Part shown: positions 24,233-35,000 of the stretch, one piece after another
Position numbering within the stretch: position 1 is the stretch's first letter
How the letters are laid out: every line of letters begins with the position of its first letter
Origin: CALARM01 sp964431735
GTDB lineage: Bacteria > Vulcanimicrobiota > SpSt-956 > JAKJGF01
DNA length: 47,528 nt
Assembly: GCA_964431735.1 (NCBI GenBank)
Contig: CAYSLJ010000036.1
Coordinates: forward strand, 1 to 47,528
Direction of reading: 5' to 3'
Translations under genes and position numbers: made by a program
The notes under the pieces: model-generated
What the model was told of the DNA's origin: nothing
Database searches by the model: none
What the model saw: the letters and a program-made list of their open reading frames with translations, nothing else

Positions 24233-26191
24233 ATGAGCAACGAACTATTACCTGGAACAATACTTTATGAGCATTATAAAATAAGTGAATGTATATCTAC
24301 TGCTGAATTTTCAAATATTTACATAGCAGAACATTTAAAAGAAAACAATAAAAAAGTTATTATAAAAGAATTACTCCATAAAGCTATAGGGACAAATGAC
24401 AGAGCTAAAGCTCTCGAAAAATTCCAGGAAGAACTTGATATCTATAAAAAGCTTGACCATCCGAACATGGCAAAAGTAATAGAAAGTTTTTCTTCCGAAA
24501 GTGCCGTATATACGGAAAACAAACAGTTTATAGTAATGGAATACATAGAAGGTAAAACCCTGAGAAAGATTAAGGAAGAACAAAAAGAAGACTTATCTCC
24601 CGATGATGCAGGTAAATGGTTCGGTCAAATTATGGAGGCCATTAAATATCTGTCCGAACAAAATCCTCCTGTAGTATTTTATTATTTCACACCTGATCAT
24701 GTAATGGTAACAGATGAAGGGCAGATAAAACTGATAAATTTCGGCCTTGGAAGATTTTTCAGAACAGGTCCCTTTAAGAGCAATCAATATATGGGCATTG
24801 CCGGTTATGCCGCTCCCGAACAATACGGCATAAAGCCTGTAGATAACAGGGCAGATATATTTGGCGCCGGTGCTGTTATTTATTACATGCTCACACAGGA
24901 TGACCCGGAAAAACATGCTCTCAATTTCTCTCCTGTAAGAACTCTCAATCAAATGGTTTCAATGCAATTTGCAAGGTTTATATCCAGATGTGTTCAGATG
25001 AAAGCAGAAGACAGATGTGAAAACATCGATGAAGTAATAGAGAAATTAAATTCTATTACTTTTACAGATACCCAGGTATCACCTGATAAAATAAAGAAAA
25101 AAGAGGAAAGTAAAACAAAAAAACCACTGGAAAGAAAAATAGTCGGGAAAGAAGTAAGCGGATTGGCGCAAAATTTTCTCTGGACTCTGAACAAATATCT
25201 GCCTGTCAGAGTAATTACGAGCGTAATCTCTATAATGATAGTAATAGGTATTATAGCATTTTTAGCCATACGTTATCTTTCATCTACTTCTAAATTTCCG
25301 GAAAATATAATTTACGCAATCCCATTTGAAGATAACAGGCTGATGGTCATAGATAAAGATAAAAAAGAAATATTTAAATATATAAATACAGGTGAATGCA
25401 AGGGGGAAATATTGCATTTTAATGATAAAATATATACGGGAGGGAATTTTTCAAACCTCATAGTAATAGATGCAAAAAAAGCTGAACTAATAAATAATAT
25501 ACCACTCTCTTCTCTTATACTGGATTTCGTAATAACAAAAAATGGAAGTAATCTTTATGCAAGTTGTCCGGCTAAAGGAGGAGTGATAAATTTCTCTCTT
25601 TCCACAAAAACACAGGTCGCCAATATAGCAGTAGGACAGATGCCTACCGGTGTTGCATTAAGTGATAATGAACATTATCTTTATACTGCTAACTTTAAAT
25701 CAAATAATTTGAATGTAATAGATACTACAAATAATACAAATGTTACTACCATAGAAAATGTAGGGGGAAATCCGAAAAAATTACTTATCATACCGGATAA
25801 AAATATACTTTACTGTGTAAACTGGGGTTCAAATAATATTACAGTTATAAATATATCTAATAATACGATAGCTGGGAAAGTAAATGTCGGTGAAGGGCCA
25901 ACTGACATTTTACTATCACCTGATAAGAAAATTGCTTATATTTCCAATAATAAAAGCCAGAGTATAACTATGGTAAATACAGAAACCCATGAACATAAAG
26001 GGGAAATAAAAATCGGATATTATCCTACAGGTATGTGTCTGTCACCTGACAGAAAAAATCTTCTCATCGCAGGGTCAAATAGTAACAGAACTGAAAATAG
26101 AATACTTATCATTGATATTGCAAACAATACCCATACAGGAGAAATTTCTGTTCCCAAACGTATATTATATTTATGTATGGTTCATATATAA
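24233..26191 (+). CDS. Kinase-like domain (predicted pseudokinase) - membrane helix - YVTN beta-propeller
   Basis: The protein has 652 residues. Residues 12-275 have a kinase-like fold with beta-3 Lys (VIIK, K45) and an APE motif. The HRD region is FYYFTPDH, with Tyr151 at the catalytic Asp, and DFG is NFG (N169). A Lys-rich linker (285-305) leads to one membrane helix (327-347). Residues 355-640 are YVTN-type propeller blades (NITVINISNNTIAGKVNVGEGPT-like units). The kinase fold should be cytoplasmic and the propeller extracytoplasmic. Both catalytic Asp residues are missing, so activity is doubtful. The last ten residues (PKRILYLCMVHI) do not match the ending of the paralogues, which may mean a shifted or decayed end. 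Confidence 0.85.
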   Translation: MSNELLPGTILYEHYKISECISTAEFSNIYIAEHLKENNKKVIIKELLHKAIGTNDRAKALEKFQEELDIYKKLDHPNMAKVIESFSSESAVYTENKQFIVMEYIEGKTLRKIKEEQKEDLSPDDAGKWFGQIMEAIKYLSEQNPPVVFYYFTPDHVMVTDEGQIKLINFGLGRFFRTGPFKSNQYMGIAGYAAPEQYGIKPVDNRADIFGAGAVIYYMLTQDDPEKHALNFSPVRTLNQMVSMQFARFISRCVQMKAEDRCENIDEVIEKLNSITFTDTQVSPDKIKKKEESKTKKPLERKIVGKEVSGLAQNFLWTLNKYLPVRVITSVISIMIVIGIIAFLAIRYLSSTSKFPENIIYAIPFEDNRLMVIDKDKKEIFKYINTGECKGEILHFNDKIYTGGNFSNLIVIDAKKAELINNIPLSSLILDFVITKNGSNLYASCPAKGGVINFSLSTKTQVANIAVGQMPTGVALSDNEHYLYTANFKSNNLNVIDTTNNTNVTTIENVGGNPKKLLIIPDKNILYCVNWGSNNITVINISNNTIAGKVNVGEGPTDILLSPDKKIAYISNNKSQSITMVNTETHEHKGEIKIGYYPTGMCLSPDRKNLLIAGSNSNRTENRILIIDIANNTHTGEISVPKRILYLCMVHI

Positions 26192-26240
26192 TCAGTAAAC
26201 ATTACCCCACAGCCAGGGTTTATATAAAATATATAAAATA

Positions 26241-27143
26241 CTATAATAAAAGCGGTGACCAGGCAGGAGTAATATCATTAAGAGGACACGGATTTATAAG
26301 CTCATATATATGTAATGTATTAATATCTATTATATATAGATGCCTGCTCTCCCTCCAGGAGGAAAAAACTATTTTTTTACCATCAGGTGACCAGGATGGA
26401 CATTCATCATGATAAAAATCATCATTAGTAATTCTCTTCAGGCCGGTTCCGTCAGAATTTACTATATAAATCTTCGAACGCATAGTCTCATCTAATCTAC
26501 AAAATGCTACTTTTTGTCCATCAGATGAGACTGCCGGATGACTATCATTATAAATAGAATCTAAAAATTGCCTGGTATCTGTACCATCTTTATTTATTGT
26601 AAAGAGTCGTGAGCATTTGTTTCCATCTTTCAGATATATTTTCTCAAAAATAATTTTATCGTTGTTAATCCAGTCAGGGTTTTTTTCACTGATATTAGTG
26701 GTGCCGGTTATATTTACTTCTCCAGTGCCAGAAGGGTTTATAAGAAATAGATCAAAAACTTTTTTTTCCTTTCTGTCAGAACAAAAAGCTATCTTTTTAC
26801 CGTCAGGAGAAAATGAAGGCAACATATCGGCATATTTATTATCAGTTAATCTGACCTGATTTTTTCCAGTTCTATTCATAATATAAATTTCAGTATTATA
26901 ATCCTTTTTATTTACTTGTATCCGATCCCTTGTAGAATAAAAAACTATGTATTTTCCATCATGAGACCAGTCAGGGAAAAAATCATCGCCTTTACTTGCA
27001 GTTAAATTAGTATAATTTTTCCCAACACTGTCAACAGTAAAGATATCATAATTACCATCTCGATTAGATGAAAAGGCTATAAAAGACTGATGACAACCAT
27101 TTAATAAACATAGACATAATAGCAAAGAAAATATAGTCTTCAT
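26241..27143 (-). CDS. TolB-like PD40 beta-propeller lipoprotein
   Basis: The protein has 300 residues. The lipoprotein signal ends in LLNGC (Cys near residue 17). The rest consists of five to six PD40/WD40-like repeats of the form SPDGKKIAFCSDRKEKK, as in TolB and related periplasmic propellers. It lacks the N-terminal domain of TolB and no tol-pal genes are nearby, so it is not called tolB. It is probably membrane-anchored in the periplasm or at the surface. It is convergent with the propeller pseudokinase gene and follows a terminator for the pilin cassette. Confidence 0.85.
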   Translation of the reverse strand: MKTIFSLLLCLCLLNGCHQSFIAFSSNRDGNYDIFTVDSVGKNYTNLTASKGDDFFPDWSHDGKYIVFYSTRDRIQVNKKDYNTEIYIMNRTGKNQVRLTDNKYADMLPSFSPDGKKIAFCSDRKEKKVFDLFLINPSGTGEVNITGTTNISEKNPDWINNDKIIFEKIYLKDGNKCSRLFTINKDGTDTRQFLDSIYNDSHPAVSSDGQKVAFCRLDETMRSKIYIVNSDGTGLKRITNDDFYHDECPSWSPDGKKIVFSSWRESRHLYIIDINTLHIYELINPCPLNDITPAWSPLLL

Positions 27144-27167
27144 AAAATAAATCCTCTTAAAAATATA

Positions 27168-27203
27168 AGTGAAACAAGATGATATTATCCCCCTTGTTTC
27201 ACT
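27168..27203 (-). terminator. Intrinsic terminator of pilin cassette A
   Basis: A perfect 11-bp stem (27168-27178 with 27193-27203) has a 14-base loop. On the minus strand it is followed by a T-rich stretch (TATATTTTTAAG). It lies just after the stop at 27211. Confidence 0.65.
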
Positions 27204-27210
27204 ATCATAA

Positions 27211-27750
27211 TTAAAAATTTTCTATTGAACTGTTATTTTTTTTTACATATACCATATATAAAACAGTTATTACAAGTGCAACAACAAGACAGGTCATAAT
27301 AAACCATAATAAGGTAAATGTATTATCAGCAGTTTTTGTCTTATTCACACTGGCAGTAGTAGATACGGAAGTATTACCTGATGATGGGAATGGCGTTGTC
27401 CCAACTGTACTGTTAGTTTGCCTATTACCACTTTGTTCAAGATATTTCATATCATCCGGTAAATTCTCGCTGTTACCGGTTTTATTCCCTGTTCCAGCAC
27501 CGGAATTGACATCGCCAAGTCCCTGAATATCTTCCGGCAGATTACTGTCATATTTCTTTATACTATAATTACGTAAAGCAGGAGGTAAACGAACAGATCG
27601 CTGAGTATTGTCTATAACAATATTTTCCTCAATCTCTTCATATACAGGATTTCCCTGGGCATCAAAGCCTGAAGGAGCTCTTACAGCCAGTACATAATCA
27701 GGTACCATTAATATATACATTAAAATAACACATATAAAATACTTCTTCAT
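27211..27750 (-). CDS. Small single-pass membrane protein of pilin cassette A
   Basis: The protein has 179 residues from the ATG at 27750; a TTG at 27774 overlaps the PilX-like gene but is unlikely. It has a signal peptide (KKYFICVILMYILMV, cut near YVLA), a polar extracytoplasmic region and one C-terminal membrane helix followed by KKNN. The polar part holds three related short motifs, LPPALRNY, LPEDIQGL and LPDDMKYL. The gene at 42962-43402 has the same layout, place and motif type (LPEKLKGF, YPEDMKDL), so the pair is conserved. No known family was recognised. A role beside the PilX-like pseudopilin is inferred from synteny only. Confidence 0.75.
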   Translation of the reverse strand: MKKYFICVILMYILMVPDYVLAVRAPSGFDAQGNPVYEEIEENIVIDNTQRSVRLPPALRNYSIKKYDSNLPEDIQGLGDVNSGAGTGNKTGNSENLPDDMKYLEQSGNRQTNSTVGTTPFPSSGNTSVSTTASVNKTKTADNTFTLLWFIMTCLVVALVITVLYMVYVKKNNSSIENF

Positions 27751-27761
27751 AAAAATAGCAA

Positions 27762-30119
27762 TCACTCTCTCCAACTGATTACTTCCATATATTCGGTCTG
27801 AGGCACTAAAATATTACTCTCTGACAGGGTTTTTCCGCCAGCTGCTACTCTGTCATCATGGTTTATAGGACAGCCTGCAGTACTGCTGACATTTGTAGAC
27901 TCTATTCTGGATATAAGTGAGCCATTGACAGGTCCTTTTATATACCCACCCCATACATGATTGGTATAGGTAAGTGCATCCAATCGTTTAACACCATTAC
28001 CACTGTTAGAGGACGCAACATCCCCAAGATTTTTAGAAGAACTTTTAGTATCCATTGTTCCACGCCATGTATTCGGATCAAGTGTTAAAACACTGTTCCA
28101 GGCTACATCCTTATTGCTACTATTTCGCACAGTTGTAGCATCCTCCTCTGAAAAAGCGACAGCATCATATACATCAATACCGTTATCATAATGTCCGTCT
28201 CCGTCCAGATCTTCTCCCGATCCAGGTATGACTGCATCTTTTTCTGCCTGCGTCCAGTTTGAATAAGTCTTTGCAATAACTGCATTGGGGTCTACAGATA
28301 TCGGAAGAACGGTGCATGGATTACCTGAATAAGGATTTACAGCACCTGTGGCAGGGGGATTATCAGGAGTGTAAAACCTGACATTCCATTTACCATCTTT
28401 TTCCTGTGCATATTCAATATCTCTATAAGTACCATCAGGATACTTATATTTATCAGTTCTCGTATTAGGAACTCCATCAGGCCCCAGTCTTGCTTCATCA
28501 GATTCATTCAGCCCATGGCTTGTTTCAGTTGTTGTATCCGATTTATCAACATCTACATATATAGTTAATGTAGCAGTTCCCTGACTGAGAGCACTGGACA
28601 GATAATTACGATCTGTTGACGTATACATATCTCCCATGCAAATACTTTCATTCGCAAATAATCCGAGTAAATCTTTCGTGGCATCTAAATTATTACTGAG
28701 CCATTCTTCCTGATTGGTTTCAGCATCGAGTAATGATGTGGGACATGTAGAGCCGCCATTACTGTCTCCGTCACAATTATTATTAGAAGTTGTAAATCCC
28801 CTGTATCCATCTTTAACTCCTAAATTAGTAACTACCTCTGGTTTGTCTTTATATTCAATAGAACCTGTTACATATATATTTCCGCCTGCAATAATAGAAC
28901 CGTCGCCGTCCACTACATTCTTACCAATAGCTACATTATTCTCAACGACAACTGCGCCGTAAATTTTAAGAGGATAAGACGTAGTTCCACCTGTAAGAAC
29001 AATATTTTCCCCTTCTCCCTTTGTCCACTTTCCATCCTTTAAATAATAACCTGTAGTAGTATCTGTGCCTTCTAGATCGTCACCATACACTGCATCGCAT
29101 ATCTTGACATATCCATCACCTGACACCTCTCCTACCTGATTACCAGCATTATCATAAAGTTTTGTTCCAGTCCCAACATAGGTATATATACCATACCTTT
29201 CACTTTTTCCCAGAGCTTCTGTTTCCATAGCAATTACTCTACTCGAATAATAATTGCTGCTTGCCAGGCTGGGCATACTAAGACCTGTGAAGTCGGTAGT
29301 GTTATCATGTTTATCAGGCAATTGAGGATATAAATCTGTATAACCATCACAATACTTGGCTACAGCATTAGGATCATAATTTTTATCTGTCTTATTCACT
29401 ATTAAACGTTTACCATCAGACTTAATAATCCCCTTGGCACCATATATTCCTCCATCATCAATCTTAGCCATAAGATTACCATCAACATAATCGGTATATC
29501 TGTCTCCCCCTGCAACATTGGGTGGATTACTGCCGGCAAGTCTCAAAAATCCATTCGATCCCATACTCCCACCGTTTTGTATATCCCCTTGATGCCATGC
29601 AAAATTATTACAATAATAAGCAAAATCAAGGAGTGTAGTGCTTTCTAAATAATATCTAATATCGGCTACTATTGTTCTATCCAGATATTTGCTTTTATCA
29701 CTGCTTGCATAAGCACGGCCTGTAGAAGTAACCCTCACAATCACATGACTGCTACCAGAATCTACAATGGATACCTTAACGATATATGTACTATTTCCAA
29801 AATTTTGCGCTTCTTTAAATATAAAACCGTCCTCGAAATTAACAATCTTCTCAACATATCCTTTAAAACTACTCATCTTATCGGCTGTAATACTTAAATC
29901 TTTAAATTTGGCCCACATATTCATTTTAGCTCTCTCAATACCTGCATCTGCCGCATAGTAAGCCTGTTTTGACACACCTGTTTGATATGATTGGGCATTT
30001 AACGTAATAATGACATTTACAAATGCCCACCCAATAAGCGAAAGAACTAAAATTATAATGAAAGCTGAAATCAAAAGACTTCCTCTTTCTTTTTTGCGAT
30101 AACTTCTTTTCTTTAACAC
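27762..30119 (-). CDS. PilX-like large minor pseudopilin, cassette A
   Basis: The protein has 785 residues from GTG 30119, which has GGAGG 8 bases upstream; the frame is open from a TTG at 30134. A basic leader is followed by RGSLLISAFIIILVLSLIGW and, after a spacer, AYYAADAGIERAKMN, the PilX N-terminal signature. The large remaining domain is beta-rich and contains DLDGDGHYDNG, a dockerin- or EF-hand-like calcium loop. Classic PilX is about 200 residues, so this is a much enlarged version. It is paralogous to 40651-42960 along its whole length. Probable role: a tip or minor component of a pilus or secretion pseudopilus, exposed outside the cell. Confidence 0.85.
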   Translation of the reverse strand: MLKKRSYRKKERGSLLISAFIIILVLSLIGWAFVNVIITLNAQSYQTGVSKQAYYAADAGIERAKMNMWAKFKDLSITADKMSSFKGYVEKIVNFEDGFIFKEAQNFGNSTYIVKVSIVDSGSSHVIVRVTSTGRAYASSDKSKYLDRTIVADIRYYLESTTLLDFAYYCNNFAWHQGDIQNGGSMGSNGFLRLAGSNPPNVAGGDRYTDYVDGNLMAKIDDGGIYGAKGIIKSDGKRLIVNKTDKNYDPNAVAKYCDGYTDLYPQLPDKHDNTTDFTGLSMPSLASSNYYSSRVIAMETEALGKSERYGIYTYVGTGTKLYDNAGNQVGEVSGDGYVKICDAVYGDDLEGTDTTTGYYLKDGKWTKGEGENIVLTGGTTSYPLKIYGAVVVENNVAIGKNVVDGDGSIIAGGNIYVTGSIEYKDKPEVVTNLGVKDGYRGFTTSNNNCDGDSNGGSTCPTSLLDAETNQEEWLSNNLDATKDLLGLFANESICMGDMYTSTDRNYLSSALSQGTATLTIYVDVDKSDTTTETSHGLNESDEARLGPDGVPNTRTDKYKYPDGTYRDIEYAQEKDGKWNVRFYTPDNPPATGAVNPYSGNPCTVLPISVDPNAVIAKTYSNWTQAEKDAVIPGSGEDLDGDGHYDNGIDVYDAVAFSEEDATTVRNSSNKDVAWNSVLTLDPNTWRGTMDTKSSSKNLGDVASSNSGNGVKRLDALTYTNHVWGGYIKGPVNGSLISRIESTNVSSTAGCPINHDDRVAAGGKTLSESNILVPQTEYMEVISWRE

Positions 30120-30168
30120 ATTACACACCTCCAAATTAAATTTTCAATATTAACATATTAACAAATGT

Positions 30169-30663
30169 TTAATAATACAAAGAACCTGAACTTTTAAATC
30201 CCTCTACGAAACAGCTCATAGGAGTACTTTCCTTACTGTAAGGATTTATATCATCCCAGTAAATTTCAACCTTTACATAAATAACCTTCTCAGGTATTAT
30301 CTGTCCATTAGGATCCAGAGGTAATACATTCTGATAGATAGCATATTCATACTTATCGCCTCCAGGAGCATCTAACGGAAGATTAGGATCAATAAAATTC
30401 TCCAGTGGTTTTCTCCCGCTGCTGCCAGTCCCTGCCTCAAGCAGACTCGGATAACTCATACTTTTTAAAGCTTCCATCTTTGCCTGGAGTTGCTGAATTA
30501 CAAAAACCCGGCTCGCAGTAGAACGAATGTGAGCAATCGCAAGAGGAAAAATACCTACTACAGACAACAAACCCACTCCCACCAGTGCAATTGTGATAAG
30601 TATCTCTGCCAGAGAATAACCTTTTTTTCTTCTTTTTATCGAAATCAATTTCATCCCCCCCAT
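30169..30663 (-). CDS. PilV-like minor pseudopilin, cassette A
   Basis: The protein has 164 residues. The class III leader ends KKG|YSLAEILITIAL, with Glu at +5, and is followed by the hydrophobic helix and LSVVGIFPLAIAHIR. The first gene of a probable three-gene operon with the PilX-like and small membrane proteins. Two ATGs (30663, 30654) are possible; both lie around a G-run and the start cannot be settled. Paralogous to 40160-40621. It has the MEALKSMSYPSLLEAGTG region typical of PilV-type proteins. Confidence 0.85.
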   Translation of the reverse strand: MGGMKLISIKRRKKGYSLAEILITIALVGVGLLSVVGIFPLAIAHIRSTASRVFVIQQLQAKMEALKSMSYPSLLEAGTGSSGRKPLENFIDPNLPLDAPGGDKYEYAIYQNVLPLDPNGQIIPEKVIYVKVEIYWDDINPYSKESTPMSCFVEGFKSSGSLYY

Positions 30664-31041
30664 TACATTAAATTTAGAAATTTAGCAAAATTTCATTTTT
30701 GATAATTTGTTAATAAAATCATTAATCTCGACTGCTAAGAGAGGCTTAAATATTGAATATCTTTATAAAAATATTACTTTAATAATTACTATACCATAAA
30801 GTAAAGGTAATTGCAAGTATTTTATTATATTTATCGAATAAATTTTCAGTAATATAGAATTGATTCCAAAAATTATACTTCAATATATTTATTTATAATA
30901 AAAAAAAATCTATAAAAAGATCCATCTTTACCAGCTACTATACATTCCAATAAAAGTAAATATTATTACACAAAATATAAAACCAAAGTAATTAAACTAT
31001 ATATCTTAAAACAAACAATAGATCTCAACATGCTAATATTT
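30664..31041. other. AT-rich gap inside pilin cassette A
   Basis: These 378 bases carry a good minus-strand promoter (30788-30816) and otherwise AT-rich DNA with no open frame of note. They separate the PilW-like gene from the PilV-PilX operon. Confidence 0.6.
30788..30816 (-). promoter_or_regulatory. Sigma-70-type promoter for the PilV-PilX-small protein operon
   Basis: On the minus strand TTGCAA (30811-30816) and TATAGT (30788-30793) are 17 bases apart. The leader to the start at 30663 is about 120 bases. Confidence 0.55.
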
Positions 31042-31728
31042 TTAATTTTCAACAAAATTTCTGAGTATTCCAGTAGAATTTGTCCCCTGTGTCAATTCTA
31101 TCCCATCTTTATTAGATATAGCTATTACTACATTTACTCTTTTCACCAGCGTTCTATTATTTTCATTCAGTGGTGCAGTCAATGGTTTATTATCAGAATC
31201 TAAATATAATAATTTAAAACCAATAGAAGGATTATTATACTTATCTACCTGTCTGATTATCAATCTGGCCGCTCCATCGGCATTACCTATCATATTCTTT
31301 CTTGATATTACATTTGGCCATGTACTGGAAGTGCTCGTTCCCTGCTGTTCATAAATTACTCTAACAAGACATCTACCGTTATCTTCCAGTACATAATGTA
31401 ACCGTTCAATACCGTTTACATCATACAGAAAATCTCCCAGAACCGTCAGACCATTCTCTGTACCAGCCACTATAGATTTACTTTTTTCAGTTCCGCATTT
31501 ATCTTGATTCACACCGGCTCCTATCATTCGCAGATCTTTCAGTAATTGATCCAGAGTTGTATTTAATGCTTGCTGAGCCTCAGATTTTTCAAATCCTTTT
31601 TTTGTTGCTCTCGCTGCCCAGTAATAAGTCATAGTTATCGCCGTCAATATCATTGAACCTATAAGTGTAGCTACAATTATTTCAATCAGACTCATAGCCA
31701 TAAAATTATTACTTATTTTTCTCTTCAT
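31042..31728 (-). CDS. PilW-like minor pseudopilin, cassette A
   Basis: The protein has 228 residues. The leader MKRKISNNFMA is followed by MSLIEIIVATLIGSMIL with Glu at +5; the residue at -1 is Ala instead of the usual Gly. After the helix comes TKKGFEKSEAQQALNTTLDQLLKDLRMIGAG, typical of PilW. AAAAGGAGGG lies 7 bases before the ATG. Paralogous to 43461-44519, which has an additional Pro/Thr linker. Probable part of the same minor-pilin complex as the PilV- and PilX-like proteins. Confidence 0.85.
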   Translation of the reverse strand: MKRKISNNFMAMSLIEIIVATLIGSMILTAITMTYYWAARATKKGFEKSEAQQALNTTLDQLLKDLRMIGAGVNQDKCGTEKSKSIVAGTENGLTVLGDFLYDVNGIERLHYVLEDNGRCLVRVIYEQQGTSTSSTWPNVISRKNMIGNADGAARLIIRQVDKYNNPSIGFKLLYLDSDNKPLTAPLNENNRTLVKRVNVVIAISNKDGIELTQGTNSTGILRNFVEN

Positions 31729-32075
31729 AAAAATTCCCTCCTTTTAGATTATTTTTTTTATAATATCAGAAAAATTACTATATCAAAAAGTATAATCTTA
31801 CCTGAAAAATTACTACAAAAAAAATGGATTTAATTTTAATAAAATTAACAAAATTATGATAATTTTACACATATAATGAACATTGTTATGTAAAAATATA
31901 CTTTTTATTTATTATACCATATTTATAGAAATAAGTTAATAAAAAAAAAAAAAAATACTCATATAATTTTACAGATAAAAAAACCGAAAAACAATTTCTG
32001 GGAAACTATAAAAAAGACAAAATTTCAAAACAATAGCTGGATAAATATAAAATTATTTTACATATCCATAAAAAA
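31729..32075. other. AT-rich gap before the PilW-like gene
   Basis: This gap has 347 bases with no credible gene. It includes a possible minus-strand promoter TTGATA (31781-31786), 17 bases, TTATAA (31758-31763), and an A-run of about 14 bases near 31940. Confidence 0.5.
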
Positions 32076-35000
32076 TCACTTCTTAAATAAAAACAGGTTT
32101 ATAGGAAAACCGGCAAGGGAAATATCTTTTTCAAGAGCAAACGTTAATCTATTTAATATAGCTATTTTATTATTGCCTGATTTTTTAAGACCTACATATA
32201 ATTTTTTACTATCTATCAGCATGACAGTAGGTTCACCGTCAACTTTTATTTCATTGGTCACTTTATGAATATCTACATCTATAACAGAAATAGTATTTGA
32301 TTTTCGATTGGCTACATAAACCTTCTTATAATCAGGAGAAGCAATTATAAAACCAGGATTAGTACCGACAGGAATAGTATAAGCCATTTTACTTGTAGGA
32401 ATATGTATAACAGAAATATCATTCGAAATCCAGTTGATTATATAAACTAAATCCCTATCAGGTATATATAACATATTTTTGGGTCCCTGTCCTGTAGGCA
32501 CATCAAACAATATTTTATTATTGCTAATATCTACTCCATAAATTTTATTTCCTTTAAAATCCGACACAAGTAACTTATTTTCTTTCTGTAGCAATAATAT
32601 ATCAGCAGGAAATTTTCCTAAAATAAATCCTACAAGCTTTTTCCTATCTTTAATAGAATAAAAAGCCAGTTCCGCTGTAACAGGAGTAGTGACACCGAGT
32701 GTGTTATCATCATTTAAAAGTAAAATACCATAAGGTGTATTTTCAATTGGAATAAAATTTTTCACTTTAAATTCAGTTAAATCTATAATAAAAATTCTCC
32801 CCATAGAACTTAAAACATATAATTCTTTCCTGGTTAAAGAATAAGCCATAGAACTTCTGCATTCTCCCAGGTCCAGTTTCTTACAGATTTTCCCACTGTC
32901 TCTATCCAGAGCCATAAGTTCTTTTGTTTCTGAAGAAAAGACATATAAAAAATCTGAGAAATTACTTTTATTCTGTATATATCCCACTGTCCATACAATC
33001 ATAAATATAACAGCAAAAACGATACTAGAAACAATAAAAGCAAGCTGTATCGGAATCTTCTTAATCGTTGCCCCAAATGCAGATATATTACTCTTTACCT
33101 GCTCCAACCCGGCAGGTTTATAAATATCCTTAGAAATCTCCTTATCTGGAGTATTCAAAATACCTGTATCAGTTTTTGACTTTTTATCCTTTACAACCTC
33201 AAAAAAATTAATACTATCCATTACCCTTATTATCTGACCTATTTCAGGTCTGTTCGAAGGAGTATAGCTCAAAAAAGACTGAATAAACCTTTCTACCTGA
33301 AGTGACAGGAAAGGATTTAACTTTCTGATTGGCTGAAATTTATAAGATATATCTTCAGGATTATTTCCTGTCAGCATAAAATACATTACAGCACCCAGAG
33401 AAAATATATCAGATTTAAAATCACCGTCAGGAAGGCATCTTAATTCGGGAGATACATATCCGTAAACTCCTTTAAAAGGATACACTTCATCTGTGAGACC
33501 GTAAAATATACTCGCCAGTCCGTAATTCAGAAATTTTATATTTCCGTCAGATGTAAGTATAAGATTGGAAGGACGTATATCTCCGCATACTACTCCGTTA
33601 TTATGCAAATACTCAAGGGCAGAATAGACCTTGCTTATGACACCGAATACCGTTTTTGCAGGCATCTGACTCTTTGCGTCTTCCGTATAATAGGTTCTGG
33701 CCACTTCATTAAAAGACATTCCTTCAATATATTCCAGAATCAAAGAAAAACGCACTCCTGCACCGTTATCTGTCTGTGTATAAAAATAATCTTCTATCTT
33801 TACCAGACCGGCATGACTTAATTTAGTAAGTTTTCCACATACATTCTGAAACCTGTCTATAAGAAGTTTTATTTTCTCCGGACCTGTTCCTTTATATTGA
33901 ATATCCTTTAATATCTTTGTAGATTTATCGTCATCCTGTTCATCATAATCCTGAACTATATATATGCCTCCGTAACAGTCTTTCTGAAGTAATTCTCTTA
34001 TTTCATATCTGTTATTTTTAAGCATATCCACTTCTTCATAAACACCATAAGGAGGATCTGCAGAAGGTTTCTTATAGAAAGGGAAAGATACGTCTTTTAT
34101 AACATCTGACCCGGTTTTTATGGAAGAACTGGCAGATGTAGCTTTTAATGAGGCAAGAAATTCTTCCGAAAGGCCGGATTTTCTTCTCCCTTTCAAAACT
34201 AAATCTTTATTTACTTCATATTCTTCTTCCGTAAGACCGCTCTTGCTGCGTAAAAAATCTGCTATACTGGATTTACGGGTAATTTTTTTGCCATCTTTGC
34301 CGGTCTGTTCCGGAACAGATACAGAATCTTTTGTTATTTCCTCTTTAACGGCTTCTTTTATCTCTTCTTTTACTTCTTCTTCCGTCTCTGATTCCGGTTC
34401 TTCCATTACTTCTTCAACATCTTCTTCTTTCTGTTTTATAACAGAAAGCAACTGCATGGACAGAGCACTTGTTTTAAATGAAGGTTTACTCTCCCTTTTC
34501 TCAGATACTTCAGATGATTCCGCGACTTCTTCTTTACTATCTAAAATATCTACATCAGCAACTTCATCGCGTTCTTCATAATCTTCGGTAATCTCATCAA
34601 AATCTTCCTTTTTCTCTTCTACTTCATCGGAAACAGTCTTTTTCTTTTTCTTTTTTTTCTTCTTTCCTTTACTATCTGTGTCAGTGATTTCCGGCGTTTC
34701 AGATTTCACCTCTTCCGCCTTTATATCGGGCTCACTTTCTTCATCTATTCTCTCTATGGCTTCTGTATCTTCTTCTCCCATGTCTGTTTGCCTGACTTCT
34801 ACTGACTCTGTATCTTTCAACTCATCGGCAACTATTTTTTTCTTCTTTTTCTTCTTCTTTTTTTTCTTATCTTCCTCTATCTCTGCAGGAACAGAATTCT
34901 TTTCCACTTCTTTTTCTGAGGCAGACATTTCAGATATTTCTTTCTTACTCTTTTCTGCTTTACCGGCAATTTCAGATGTTTCTTCCTTACTTTTTTCCGT

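Noticed and set aside
24233..26191. Frameshift at the C-terminus of the propeller pseudokinase
   Set aside because: The ending differs from the paralogues, but I could not find a clear continuation of the propeller in another frame, so it is noted only as odd.
26192..26240. Possible terminator between the pseudokinase and TolB-like genes
   Set aside because: Only a weak AAAC/GTTT pairing without a GC stem could be found.
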